49,646 nt of DNA from the NCBI GenBank assembly GCA_002155895.1, contig MUMD01000159.1:1-49646 (forward strand). Direction: 5' to 3'. Every line of letters begins with the position of its first letter. Position 1 is the stretch's first letter. Below the pieces are notes generated by a model. It searched no databases. It worked only from the letters and a program-made list of their open reading frames with translations, and had not been told where the DNA came from. Positions 25,353-32,907 of this stretch are shown here, piece by piece. The stretch is from Streptomyces rochei. GTDB lineage: Bacteria; Actinomycetota; Actinomycetes; Streptomycetales; Streptomycetaceae. The translations under genes and the position numbers were made by a program.

Positions 25353-25358
25353 ACAGTA
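25353..25358 (-). promoter_or_regulatory. -10 box for the ABC transporter unit
   Basis: On the minus strand TACTGT matches TANNNT and ends seven bases before the GTG at 25345, implying a leaderless transcript. The -35 element is weak. Confidence 0.35.
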
Positions 25359-25549
25359 GTGACGGGCGCCACTGCGGTCGTCAGACCGGAGAGCCGTCTT
25401 CGCGTCAGACTCGAGTAGTACGGGCCCGTAGGGGATGCCGTGCCTGAGAGCTACGGAACGCAGGGCCGGGCCCCGCCCGGCACGACCTATTGACGCTGGG
25501 TCTAACAACTGGGAGATTCGGCGACGTCGGCGGGCGAGGGGAGTTCACG

Positions 25550-27301
25550 GTGCTGGACGGTGCGCGGGAGCGCTGGGTGCGCTCGGGCGGGGTCGAACTG
25601 TGCGTGGCCGAACTGGGGGACCCGCTGCGCCCCACGGTCGTCCTGGTGCACGGCTATCCGGACAGCAAGGAGGTCTGGTCCGAGGTGGCCGCCCGCCTCG
25701 CCGACCGCTTCCACGTGGTCCTCTACGACGTGCGGGGCCACGGCCGGTCCACCGCGCCGAGCCCGCTGCGCGGCGGGTTCACCCTGGAGAAGCTGACGGA
25801 CGACTTCCTGGCCGTCGCCGACGCCATCAGTCCCGACCGGCCCGTGCACCTGGTGGGCCACGACTGGGGATCGGTGCAGTCCTGGGAGTTCGTCACGGTC
25901 GAGCGGACCCGTGGCCGCATCGCGTCCTTCACCTCGATGTCCGGGCCGTCGCTGGACCACTTCGGGCACTGGATCGACAAGCGCCTGAGGCGCCCCACCC
26001 CGCGCCGGGTCGGCCAGCTCCTCGGGCAGGGCGCCAAGTCCTGGTACGTGTACCTGCTGCACACGCCGGTCCTGCCCGAACTGGCCTGGCGCGGTCCGCT
26101 CGGCAAGCGCTGGCCGGGCATCCTGCGGCGCGTCGAGAAGGTACCCGGTGACGACTACCCGACCTCCTCGCTGCCCACGGACGCGGCACACGGGGCGTGG
26201 CTGTACCGGGACAACGTCCGGCGCCGGCTGCGCCGCCCGCGCGAGGACGCACACGCACACGCCCCCGTGCAGCTCATCACGCCGCTGGAGGACGCTTTCC
26301 TCTCCGAGCGGCTCTACGACGGACTGGAGCAGTGGGCGCCGCGGCTGACCCGTCGCACGCTGCCCGCCAAGCACTGGGTGCCGAGGACCCGGCCGGACCG
26401 GCTGGCGGACTGGATCACGGAGTTCGTCACCGCCGTCGACCGAGGTCGCCCCGGAACCGCGGCAAGCGGCAGACACGCCGACCGCTTCACCGGGCAGCTG
26501 GTGCTGGTCACGGGTGCGGGCGGCGGCATCGGACGGGCGACGGCGCTGGCGTTCGCCGAGGCCGGCGCGCGCGTGGTGGCGGTCGACCGGGACGCCGGTG
26601 CGGCCGCTCACACCGCAGAGCTGGCCCGGCTGGTCGGTGCGACGGCCGCCTGGGCGGAGACGACCGACGTCTCCGACGAACAGGCCATGGAGAAGCTCGC
26701 CGCCAGGGTCGACGCCGAGTACGGCGTGGTGGACGTCCTGGTGAACAACGCCGGGATCGGTCTGTCCGGGTCCTTCTTCGACACCACCCCGCAGGACTGG
26801 AAGAAGGTCCTCGACGTCAATCTCTGGGGCGTGATCCACGGCTGCCGGCTGTTCGGCGGCCGGATGGTCGCTCGCGGGCAGGGCGGCCACATCGTCAACA
26901 TCGCGTCGGCGGCGGCGTTCCAGCCCTCCCGGGCGCTGCCCGCCTACGGCACCTCCAAGGCGGCCGTGCTGATGCTGAGCGAGTGCCTGCGCGCCGAGCT
27001 GGCCGAGCAGGGGATCGGGGTCACGGCGATCTGCCCGGGTCTCGTCAACACCGGCATCACGTCGACGGCGCACTTCGCCGGCGTGGACGCCGACGAGGAG
27101 AAGCGGCGGCAGCGGCGCGCGGCACGACTGTACGGGCTGCGCAACTACCCGCCGGAGAAGGTCGCCGCCGCCGTCCTGGAGGCGGTGGTGCACAACCGGC
27201 CCGTGGTGCCGGTGACTCCGGAGGCACGCGGCGTCCGCTTCATCTCCCGTGTCCTCCCAGGGGCGTTGAGGAGGCTCGCGCGGGTGAAGCCGCCGCTCTA
27301 G
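25550..27301 (+). CDS. EphD-like fusion: alpha/beta hydrolase plus short-chain dehydrogenase
   Basis: The 583-residue protein joins two catalytic domains, as in mycobacterial EphD. The alpha/beta-hydrolase half (about 1-310) has VVLVHGYPDSKEVW and VYDVRGHGRST-like segments and the nucleophile Asp in LVGHDWGSVQSWE, as in epoxide hydrolases; AKHWVP may supply the catalytic His. The SDR half (about 320-583) has the NAD(P) motif VTGAGGGIGRATA, VNNAGIG, IVNIASAAAF (Ser) and PAYGTSKAAV (Tyr and Lys). In mycobacteria EphD modifies mycolate epoxides. Streptomyces lack mycolates, so the substrate here is unknown. GTG at 25550 follows GAGGGGAG. A TTG at 25490 would add 20 residues without support. Confidence 0.9.
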   Translation: MLDGARERWVRSGGVELCVAELGDPLRPTVVLVHGYPDSKEVWSEVAARLADRFHVVLYDVRGHGRSTAPSPLRGGFTLEKLTDDFLAVADAISPDRPVHLVGHDWGSVQSWEFVTVERTRGRIASFTSMSGPSLDHFGHWIDKRLRRPTPRRVGQLLGQGAKSWYVYLLHTPVLPELAWRGPLGKRWPGILRRVEKVPGDDYPTSSLPTDAAHGAWLYRDNVRRRLRRPREDAHAHAPVQLITPLEDAFLSERLYDGLEQWAPRLTRRTLPAKHWVPRTRPDRLADWITEFVTAVDRGRPGTAASGRHADRFTGQLVLVTGAGGGIGRATALAFAEAGARVVAVDRDAGAAAHTAELARLVGATAAWAETTDVSDEQAMEKLAARVDAEYGVVDVLVNNAGIGLSGSFFDTTPQDWKKVLDVNLWGVIHGCRLFGGRMVARGQGGHIVNIASAAAFQPSRALPAYGTSKAAVLMLSECLRAELAEQGIGVTAICPGLVNTGITSTAHFAGVDADEEKRRQRRAARLYGLRNYPPEKVAAAVLEAVVHNRPVVPVTPEARGVRFISRVLPGALRRLARVKPPL

Positions 27302-27355
27302 TTTCCACAGGGAAGCCCAATCCGCCTGTGGATAACCGCACTTGACTGTGGATCA
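27301..27355. promoter_or_regulatory. Second small DnaA-box group
   Basis: Just after the EphD-like stop there is a perfect TTATCCACA on the minus strand (27327-27335), an 8-of-9 copy on the same strand (27347-27355) and a 7-of-9 copy on the plus strand (27301-27309). Spacing between the first two is 20 bp. Confidence 0.5.
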
Positions 27356-27393
27356 AACCTCCGGAACGCAATCTTTCGCGTGATGCGCGTCTC

Positions 27394-27498
27394 TCGACGG
27401 ACCCCGAGTCGGTGGACCCCGAGTCGACGGACTCCGAGTCGGCGGACTCCGGGTCGACGGACCCCGAATCGGCGGCCCGCGAGTCGGCAACCCGGGCA
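27394..27498. repeat. 15-bp minisatellite, seven units
   Basis: Seven imperfect tandem units of TCGACGGACCCCGAG fill 105 bp. Units differ mainly at positions 4-5 and 9-10, and the last two are the most diverged. Translation would give Ser/Asp/Glu repeats, but no credible gene spans it. The array lies between the DnaA-box group and the next start codon. Confidence 0.85.
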
Positions 27499-27554
27499 GG
27501 CGCCCGCCGCACCTGCGTTTTCCCCCACGGCGTCCATCCCTCAAGATCGGTGGC

Positions 27555-28001
27555 ATGGAGCAGTTGCCCACCACGCAGGCCGCCGTCACCGCCCTCCGCG
27601 CCATCGCCGAGGAATACGCGCTGGAGATCGAGGTCACCGACGACATCGGCGCGGACCAGACCTCCCGCCACAGCGCCGCGGGCGTCGGTGTGGTCGTCGA
27701 CGCCGACGGCTCCCTCCCCCACGAGGCCTTCGTCGAATTCGGCGGAGTGCCCCGGGTGAGCGTGCGGCTCTTCCACGAGGGCGATGCCCTGATCGATGTC
27801 GAGGGCGTGGAGTGCCCCGACATCCCTCGCGAGGACGTTCCGGCTTTCCTGCACTCCGTGTTCGGCGGCCTCGCCCACGTCCGGGCGCGCCGCTTCCCGC
27901 CCGGCTATCGACTGATCGTGCCGCTGCCGGGCGACCGCGCGCACAAGGAGTTCGTACCGATCTTCCTTCTCACCCCGTGGTTGAGCAGCCGCGTACGGTG
28001 A
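27555..28001 (+). CDS. Conserved hypothetical protein
   Basis: I do not recognise a characterised family for this 148-residue protein. It is soluble and acidic, starting MEQLPTTQAAVTALRAIAEE. It continues in mixed alpha/beta pattern (VGVVVDADGSLPHEAFVEFGG, VSVRLFHEGDALIDVEG) and ends in a basic strand, FLLTPWLSSRVR. No signal peptide, metal motif or nucleotide motif is visible. Codon use is normal for the genome, so it is a real gene. It lies 53 bp ahead of the F420-oxidoreductase gene, with a parS site between them. Confidence 0.7.
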   Translation: MEQLPTTQAAVTALRAIAEEYALEIEVTDDIGADQTSRHSAAGVGVVVDADGSLPHEAFVEFGGVPRVSVRLFHEGDALIDVEGVECPDIPREDVPAFLHSVFGGLAHVRARRFPPGYRLIVPLPGDRAHKEFVPIFLLTPWLSSRVR

Positions 28002-28012
28002 CGTCCGCGGAG

Positions 28013-28026
28013 GTTTCACGTGAAAC
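28013..28026. promoter_or_regulatory. parS site (perfect)
   Basis: GTTTCACGTGAAAC is a perfect Streptomyces ParB-binding palindrome. It lies about 15 bp before the -10 box TAGGCT of the next gene, where the -35 element would be, so ParB and RNA polymerase would compete. Confidence 0.93.
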
Positions 28027-28040
28027 GCGGTCCGGGCGCA

Positions 28041-28046
28041 TAGGCT
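28041..28046 (+). promoter_or_regulatory. -10 box of a likely leaderless transcript
   Basis: TAGGCT ends seven bases before the ATG at 28054, which lacks a ribosome site; a leaderless mRNA is likely. Confidence 0.5.
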
Positions 28047-28053
28047 CGAAGGC

Positions 28054-28959
28054 ATGAGTCTGCGCCTGAGCACCGTGATCCTGCCGTACCGCCGCTGGCA
28101 CGAGGGTGGCCGTTCGGCCTGGACGCGTGCCGAGCAGCTCGGCTTCCACACCGCGTACACCTACGACCACCTCTCCTGGCGGAGCTTCCGGGACGGCCCG
28201 TGGTTCGGCGCGGTCCCCACCCTCACCGCCGCCGCGGCCGTCACGGAGCGACTGCGGCTCGGCACCCTGGTGACCTCGCCGAACTTCCGGCACCCGGTCA
28301 CGCTCGCCAAGGAGCTGATCTCCCTGGACGACATCTCCGGCGGCCGGATCACGCTCGGCATAGGAGCGGGCGGCACCGGTTTCGACGCCACCGCGCTCGG
28401 CCAGGAGCCGTGGACGCCGCGCGAGCGGGCCGACCGGTTCGCCGAGTTCCTTCCGCTGCTGGACCGGTTGCTCACCGAGGACGCCGTGTCCTACGAGGGC
28501 GACTTCTACTCGGCGCATGAAGCCCGGAACATTCCGGGGTGTGTGCAGCGGCCCCGGCTGCCGTTCGCGGTGGCCGCGACCGGGCCCCGCGGGCTGCGTC
28601 TCGCCGCGCAGTACGGGCAGGCCTGGGTGACCACCGGTGATCCGAAGCTCTTCGAGCACGGCACCCCCGAGCAGTCGGACCGGGCCCTGCGGGCACAGGC
28701 CGACAAGCTCGCGGACGCCTGTGCCGCGATCGGCCGGGACGTGAGCGAGCTGCACAGGGTGCTGCTCACCGGCTTCACGCCGGACCGCAGCCGGCCGCTC
28801 GAGTCCGTGGACGCCTTCGTCGACTTCGCCGGACGCCACCGTGATCTGGGCTTCGACGAACTCGTCGTCCACTGGCCGATCCCGGACTCGGACTTCACAG
28901 CCGACGAGAAGGTCTTCGAGCGGATCGCCATGGAGGCACTGGCACAGCTGCGGGCATGA
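28054..28959 (+). CDS. Luciferase-like (LLM) F420/flavin-dependent oxidoreductase
   Basis: This 301-residue protein has the TIM-barrel of luciferase-like monooxygenases, in actinomycetes usually F420-dependent. Typical segments are RLSTVILPYRRWHEGG, AEQLGFHTAYTYDHLSWR, ERLRLGTLVTSPNFRHPVTLAKELISLDDISGGRITLGIGAG and RLPFAVAATGPRGLRLAAQYGQAWVTTG. The exact substrate cannot be deduced. The ATG is placed by the -10 seven bases upstream. It follows a small conserved gene and precedes a HAD phosphatase, all on the plus strand. Confidence 0.88.
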   Translation: MSLRLSTVILPYRRWHEGGRSAWTRAEQLGFHTAYTYDHLSWRSFRDGPWFGAVPTLTAAAAVTERLRLGTLVTSPNFRHPVTLAKELISLDDISGGRITLGIGAGGTGFDATALGQEPWTPRERADRFAEFLPLLDRLLTEDAVSYEGDFYSAHEARNIPGCVQRPRLPFAVAATGPRGLRLAAQYGQAWVTTGDPKLFEHGTPEQSDRALRAQADKLADACAAIGRDVSELHRVLLTGFTPDRSRPLESVDAFVDFAGRHRDLGFDELVVHWPIPDSDFTADEKVFERIAMEALAQLRA

Positions 28960-29025
28960 GAGCCGTGGCTCACATATGTGCGGAGTCGCGCACGGGCGTG
29001 CAGGCATATGCGGAACAATGACCGG

Positions 29026-29895
29026 GTGACCTCAGCGACCCGACAGCCCGAGCCCCCTGCCGCCGTGCTCCGTCCGCGGCTGATCGCCACCGACCTCGAC
29101 GGCACCCTGCTGCGGGACGACAAGTCGGTCTCCCCTCGCACGGTCGCGGCGCTGGCCGCCGCGGAGAAGGCGGGGATCGAGGTCTTCTTCGTCACCGGCC
29201 GGCCCGCCCGCTGGATGGACGTCGTGAGTGCCCATGTCCATGGACACGGGCTCGCCATCTGCGGGAACGGCGCCGCCGTGGTCGACCTCCACGGCGGGCC
29301 CGGTGCGCACCGGTTCGTGAAGGTCCGGGAGCTGGCCCCGGAGAACGCGCTGGACGCCGTGCGGCTGCTGCGCGAGGCGGCCCCCGGCACCGTGTACGCG
29401 GTCGAGCAGACGTACGGCTTCCACCAGGAGCCGGCCTATCCCAAGCTGCACATGGAGGTCCCCGACGACCTCCTGCCCGCCGAGGAGATCCTGGCGCCGG
29501 GCGGTCGTGCCGCCACCGAGCCCATCCTCAAGATCCTGGCCTTCCACCCCGAGCTGGACCCCGACGGCTTCCTCGCCGTCGCCCGCCTCGCCATCGGCGA
29601 CCGCGCCAACGTCACCCGGTCCAGCCCCAGCGCCCTCCTGGAGATCAGCGGTCCGGACGTCTCCAAGGCCAGCACCCTCGCGCTGTGCTGCGCCGAGCGG
29701 GGCATCTCGCGCGAGGAGGTCGTCGCCTTCGGTGACATGCCCAACGACGTCGAGATGCTCACCTGGGCGGGACGGTCGTACGCCATGGGCAACGCGCATC
29801 CGGACGTGATCGCCGCCGCCTCCGGTCGGACGGTCGCCAACAACGACGACGGGGTGGCCGTGGTCATCGAGCGGATCCTGGCGGAGCTGCCCTAG
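29026..29895 (+). CDS. HAD-superfamily Cof-like phosphatase (second copy)
   Basis: The 289-residue phosphatase is related to the HAD next to serS. Motif I is [18 protein letters not shown], motif II is VFFVTGRPARW, and the motif III/IV region is [30 protein letters not shown]. The C2 cap between about 90 and 205 differs more from its paralogue (FHQEPAYPKLHMEVPDDLLPAEE), suggesting a different substrate. GTG at 29026 is preferred; an ATG at 29008 is in frame. It converges on the M23 peptidase gene with only a 27-bp gap and no obvious terminator. Confidence 0.9.
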   Translation: MTSATRQPEPPAAVLRPRLIATDLDGTLLRDDKSVSPRTVAALAAAEKAGIEVFFVTGRPARWMDVVSAHVHGHGLAICGNGAAVVDLHGGPGAHRFVKVRELAPENALDAVRLLREAAPGTVYAVEQTYGFHQEPAYPKLHMEVPDDLLPAEEILAPGGRAATEPILKILAFHPELDPDGFLAVARLAIGDRANVTRSSPSALLEISGPDVSKASTLALCCAERGISREEVVAFGDMPNDVEMLTWAGRSYAMGNAHPDVIAAASGRTVANNDDGVAVVIERILAELP

Positions 29896-29922
29896 CGCTC
29901 CGCCCGCGCGCACCCGGCGCCG

Positions 29923-30966
29923 TCAGAGCGACACACCGCGCTCCGACAGCCACCGGACCGGATCCAGGGCCGAGCCCATCTCCGGTGTCACCCGCACCTC
30001 GAAATGCAGGTGCGGACCGGTGGAGTTGCCGGTGCTCCCCGACTGCCCGACCCACTGACCGGCACGGACCCGGTCGCCCTGGTCGACGGCGACCGCCGCG
30101 AGATGGGCGTATTGCGTGTAGTAGCCGCCGGCGTGCTGGACCACGACCTGGATGCCGAACGCCCCACCGCAGGACACCTTCACCACCCGCCCCGACCCGA
30201 CCGACCGCACCGGCGTCCCCACCGGCACCGCGAAATCCTGGCCGGTGTGCCCGTTCGCCCACCGGCTGCCGCCACTGCCGAAGGCCGCCGACAGGTCGTA
30301 CGTCTGCACCGGTGCGACCCAGGACCGGTCGAGACCCTCGTCGGATCGGTCCAGGCGGACCGCGCCGGGGCAGGAGCCGGCCGCGACCGAGGCGTCCGCT
30401 TCCCCCTCCAGGCGTGACCGCGCGGACTCGAGCTTGGCCTCGATCTCCTTCTTCAGCGCGGCCAGACGGTCGTTGCGTTCCTCCAGTGCCCGCCAGGCGG
30501 CCTGCGCCTTCGCCTCGTCGGCGGCGAGCCGGGCCTCGGCCCGCAGGCTCCGGCCGATGGCGCTGTTCACGGCCAGATCCGCCCGGGAGAGCGCTCGCTG
30601 ACCGCGCATCAGTTCCTCGGGGTCGTCGGCCAAAATCATCTGCGCGGTGAGCGGCAGACCTCCCGCGCCCCGATACTGCGCGCTCGCGATCCGGCCCAGG
30701 TCCTCGTGCATGGCGTCGATCTTCTGTCGTTGCCGGTCGAGCCGCTTCTCGTAGTCCAGGGCCTTCGACCGCTGCGCCTCGGCCGCGCGCCGCCCGTCCT
30801 CGTACTGCCGGGTGGCCTTGGCCGCCTCCACGTACAGCCGCGCCACATCAGTACCGGCGCCGGCACCGGCGTTCTCGTCGGTGGTGTCCGTGGGGCGGGC
30901 GGCCAGCACGGCCAGCGCGCACAACAGCACCGGAATCAGCAGAGGACGGCGGCGAGGTGAGCGCAT
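29923..30966 (-). CDS. M23-family peptidase (LytM/NlpD-like) with coiled coil
   Basis: The 347-residue exported protein is likely to cut or regulate cutting of peptidoglycan cross-links. A signal peptide or N-terminal anchor (LLIPVLLCALAVLAARP) is followed by a long coiled coil (about 40-190; e.g. YEKRLDRQRQKIDAMHEDLGRIAS and LKKEIEAKLESARSRLEGEAD). The C-terminal M23 domain (about 225-347) has the zinc ligands HTGQDF and HLHFEVRV. Coiled-coil plus LytM architecture is typical of division and sporulation wall factors. The ATG has only a weak ribosome site. Confidence 0.9.
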   Translation of the reverse strand: MRSPRRRPLLIPVLLCALAVLAARPTDTTDENAGAGAGTDVARLYVEAAKATRQYEDGRRAAEAQRSKALDYEKRLDRQRQKIDAMHEDLGRIASAQYRGAGGLPLTAQMILADDPEELMRGQRALSRADLAVNSAIGRSLRAEARLAADEAKAQAAWRALEERNDRLAALKKEIEAKLESARSRLEGEADASVAAGSCPGAVRLDRSDEGLDRSWVAPVQTYDLSAAFGSGGSRWANGHTGQDFAVPVGTPVRSVGSGRVVKVSCGGAFGIQVVVQHAGGYYTQYAHLAAVAVDQGDRVRAGQWVGQSGSTGNSTGPHLHFEVRVTPEMGSALDPVRWLSERGVSL

Positions 30967-31112
30967 GGCAGCGATCGTGGACCGGACAGGGGCGCGGGGT
31001 CTCGTTCACGTCGTACGACTGGGGGACCGGTTGCTGCACACGGCGCAGTGCCGCTGCTGCACATGGAGCAACACGACGGTGACGAGGGGCGGTACGGGAG
31101 CCAGTACGGAAG

Positions 31113-32795
31113 TCAGTACGGGGCCTCCCACAGCACCGTCGTGCCGCCGCCGTCCGCCCCGATGCCCGGCCCGGTACCGCTGGTGCCGCCGACGGTCTCG
31201 GCCCGGCGCTCCAGGTTGCGCAGTCCGCTGCGCCGACCGTCCCGAGGAAGGCCCACACCGTCGTCCGCGACGGTCAGCCGCACGCCCGGACGACCGTCCG
31301 CGAGCGTCACCGTGGCATCGACGACCACCTCGATCCGGGTGGCGTGAGCGTGCCGGAAGGCGTTGGAGAGGGTCTCGCGGAGCGCGGCGATGAGATTCTT
31401 GCCGGTCAGGTCGCCGACGGCGGTGTCGACGGGGCCGACGAAGCGGTGCGAGGGCGTGAACCCGAGAGGGACGGCCGCCATGGTGATCTCGCGTAGCACG
31501 CGGGTGCGCAGCCCTTCGGGCGCCTCGTCGGGCCGGCGCAGCGCGAAGATCGCGGAGCGGATCTCCTGGATGGTGACGTCGAGTTCGTCGACCGCGCCGC
31601 CCACGCCGTCCCGCACCTCGGGCACCGAGGTCCTCCGCTGGGCGCTCTCCAGCATCATCCCCGTGGCGAAGAGCCGCTGGATGACGAGGTCGTGCAAGTC
31701 CCGGGCGATGCGGTCGCGATCCTCGTACACCGCGAGCCGCTCCCGGTCCCGCTGGGCGTCGGCCATCATCAGGGCCAGCGCGGCCTGCGAGGCGAACCGG
31801 TCACCGAGCGCGCGCTCCGCCCGGGTGAACGGGCGATCACCGCGTGCGCGGGGCATGACGAGACCTCCGAGGACGCGTCCGTCCCGGCACAGCGGCAGCA
31901 GCATGATCGGCCCGTAGCCGCGCACCGGCCCGGCCTCCATGCGCGGATCGGTGGCGGCGTCGTCCACGAACAGCGCTCGCCCCGCCAGCAGTTCGGCGAC
32001 GATGCCGTTGTCCGACGGGATGACCTTGCCGAGGGCGCCGGTGGGGTGGTGGGCGGCGACGGCCACGATCTCCAGGCCGCCTCCCTCGGCCGGCAGCAGC
32101 ACGATGCCCGCTCTCGCCCCGGAGAGCCGGCGGGCCTGTTCGGCGACGACTTGGAGCGCCTCTTCCATGTCACCACCGGAGAGCAGCGCCGTGGTGACGG
32201 CGACCGACCCGTCGATCCAGCGCTCGCGCTGCTGGGCGGCCTCGTACAGCCGCGCGTTGCCGATCGCGATACCGGCCTCGGTGGCCAGCACCCGGACCAT
32301 CGCGAGGTCGTACTCGTCGAACGGTTCCCCGGCGCGTTTGTCGGTCAGGTAGAGGTTGCCGAAGACCTCCCCCTGTACGTGGATGGGGACGCCGAGGAAG
32401 CTCCGCATCGGCGGGTGGTGCTCGGGGAAGCCGCAGGACCGCGGGTCCTCGGTCATATCCGTGAGACGGACCGGCACTGGGTCCCGGACGAGGGAGCCCA
32501 GCAGCCCCTTGCGTCCGTCGGGCAGGTGCCCGATCCGGCGGGCGGTCGCCTCGTCGACGCCGTGGTGCACGAACTCGGCGAGGCCGTCGCCCTCCGCGTC
32601 GATCACGCCGATGGCCGCGTACCGGGCGTGCGCAAGGTCGGCCGCCGTCCGGCAGATCCGGTTCAGCGTGTCGCGCAGCTCCAGTCCGCTGCCGACGGAA
32701 CGCATCGCGTCCAGCAGCTTCGGCACCCGGGCCAGGAGCTCGGCCGAGGCTCCCCGGCGGGGCGGCGGTGGTCCGGACGGCGGTACTGGGGGCAT
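31113..32795 (-). CDS. DosS/DevS-like GAF-GAF sensor histidine kinase
   Basis: The 560-residue kinase has two GAF domains (about 35-185 and 205-345), a HisKA_3 dimerisation domain with phospho-acceptor His368 (DRDRIARDLHDLVIQRLF), and a HATPase domain with NAFRHAHA and VADDGVGLP. The first GAF contains HHPPMRSFLGVPI and FGNLYLTDK. His127 and Tyr149 have the same 22-residue spacing as the heme-ligating His149 and ligand-selecting Tyr171 of mycobacterial DosS, so heme-based O2, NO or redox sensing is plausible. No response-regulator gene is adjacent. It shares strand with cydCD-cydB-cydA and begins 113 bp after cydCD. TAGGCT six bases before the ATG suggests its own leaderless promoter. Confidence 0.9.
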   Translation of the reverse strand: MPPVPPSGPPPPRRGASAELLARVPKLLDAMRSVGSGLELRDTLNRICRTAADLAHARYAAIGVIDAEGDGLAEFVHHGVDEATARRIGHLPDGRKGLLGSLVRDPVPVRLTDMTEDPRSCGFPEHHPPMRSFLGVPIHVQGEVFGNLYLTDKRAGEPFDEYDLAMVRVLATEAGIAIGNARLYEAAQQRERWIDGSVAVTTALLSGGDMEEALQVVAEQARRLSGARAGIVLLPAEGGGLEIVAVAAHHPTGALGKVIPSDNGIVAELLAGRALFVDDAATDPRMEAGPVRGYGPIMLLPLCRDGRVLGGLVMPRARGDRPFTRAERALGDRFASQAALALMMADAQRDRERLAVYEDRDRIARDLHDLVIQRLFATGMMLESAQRRTSVPEVRDGVGGAVDELDVTIQEIRSAIFALRRPDEAPEGLRTRVLREITMAAVPLGFTPSHRFVGPVDTAVGDLTGKNLIAALRETLSNAFRHAHATRIEVVVDATVTLADGRPGVRLTVADDGVGLPRDGRRSGLRNLERRAETVGGTSGTGPGIGADGGGTTVLWEAPY

Positions 32796-32801
32796 GGCCC
32801 G

Positions 32802-32807
32802 AGCCTA
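32802..32807 (-). promoter_or_regulatory. -10 box of the kinase gene
   Basis: On the minus strand TAGGCT ends six bases before the ATG at 32795, in an AT-richer gap after cydCD. This suggests the kinase can be transcribed independently of the cyd genes. Confidence 0.45.
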
Positions 32808-32907
32808 ATGAGACCCTTTTGAACAGGAAAGTCGGAATTCAAGATCTTCGGCGGTCACGGGCCCCACTCCCAGCGGGATCCCCGGGGAGTCGGGGCCGGT
32901 CTGCCGG

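Noticed and set aside
27240..28160. Minus-strand open frame with Ser/Asp repeats
   Set aside because: The repeat is the 15-bp minisatellite read in one frame; the frame also runs over a convincing plus-strand gene.
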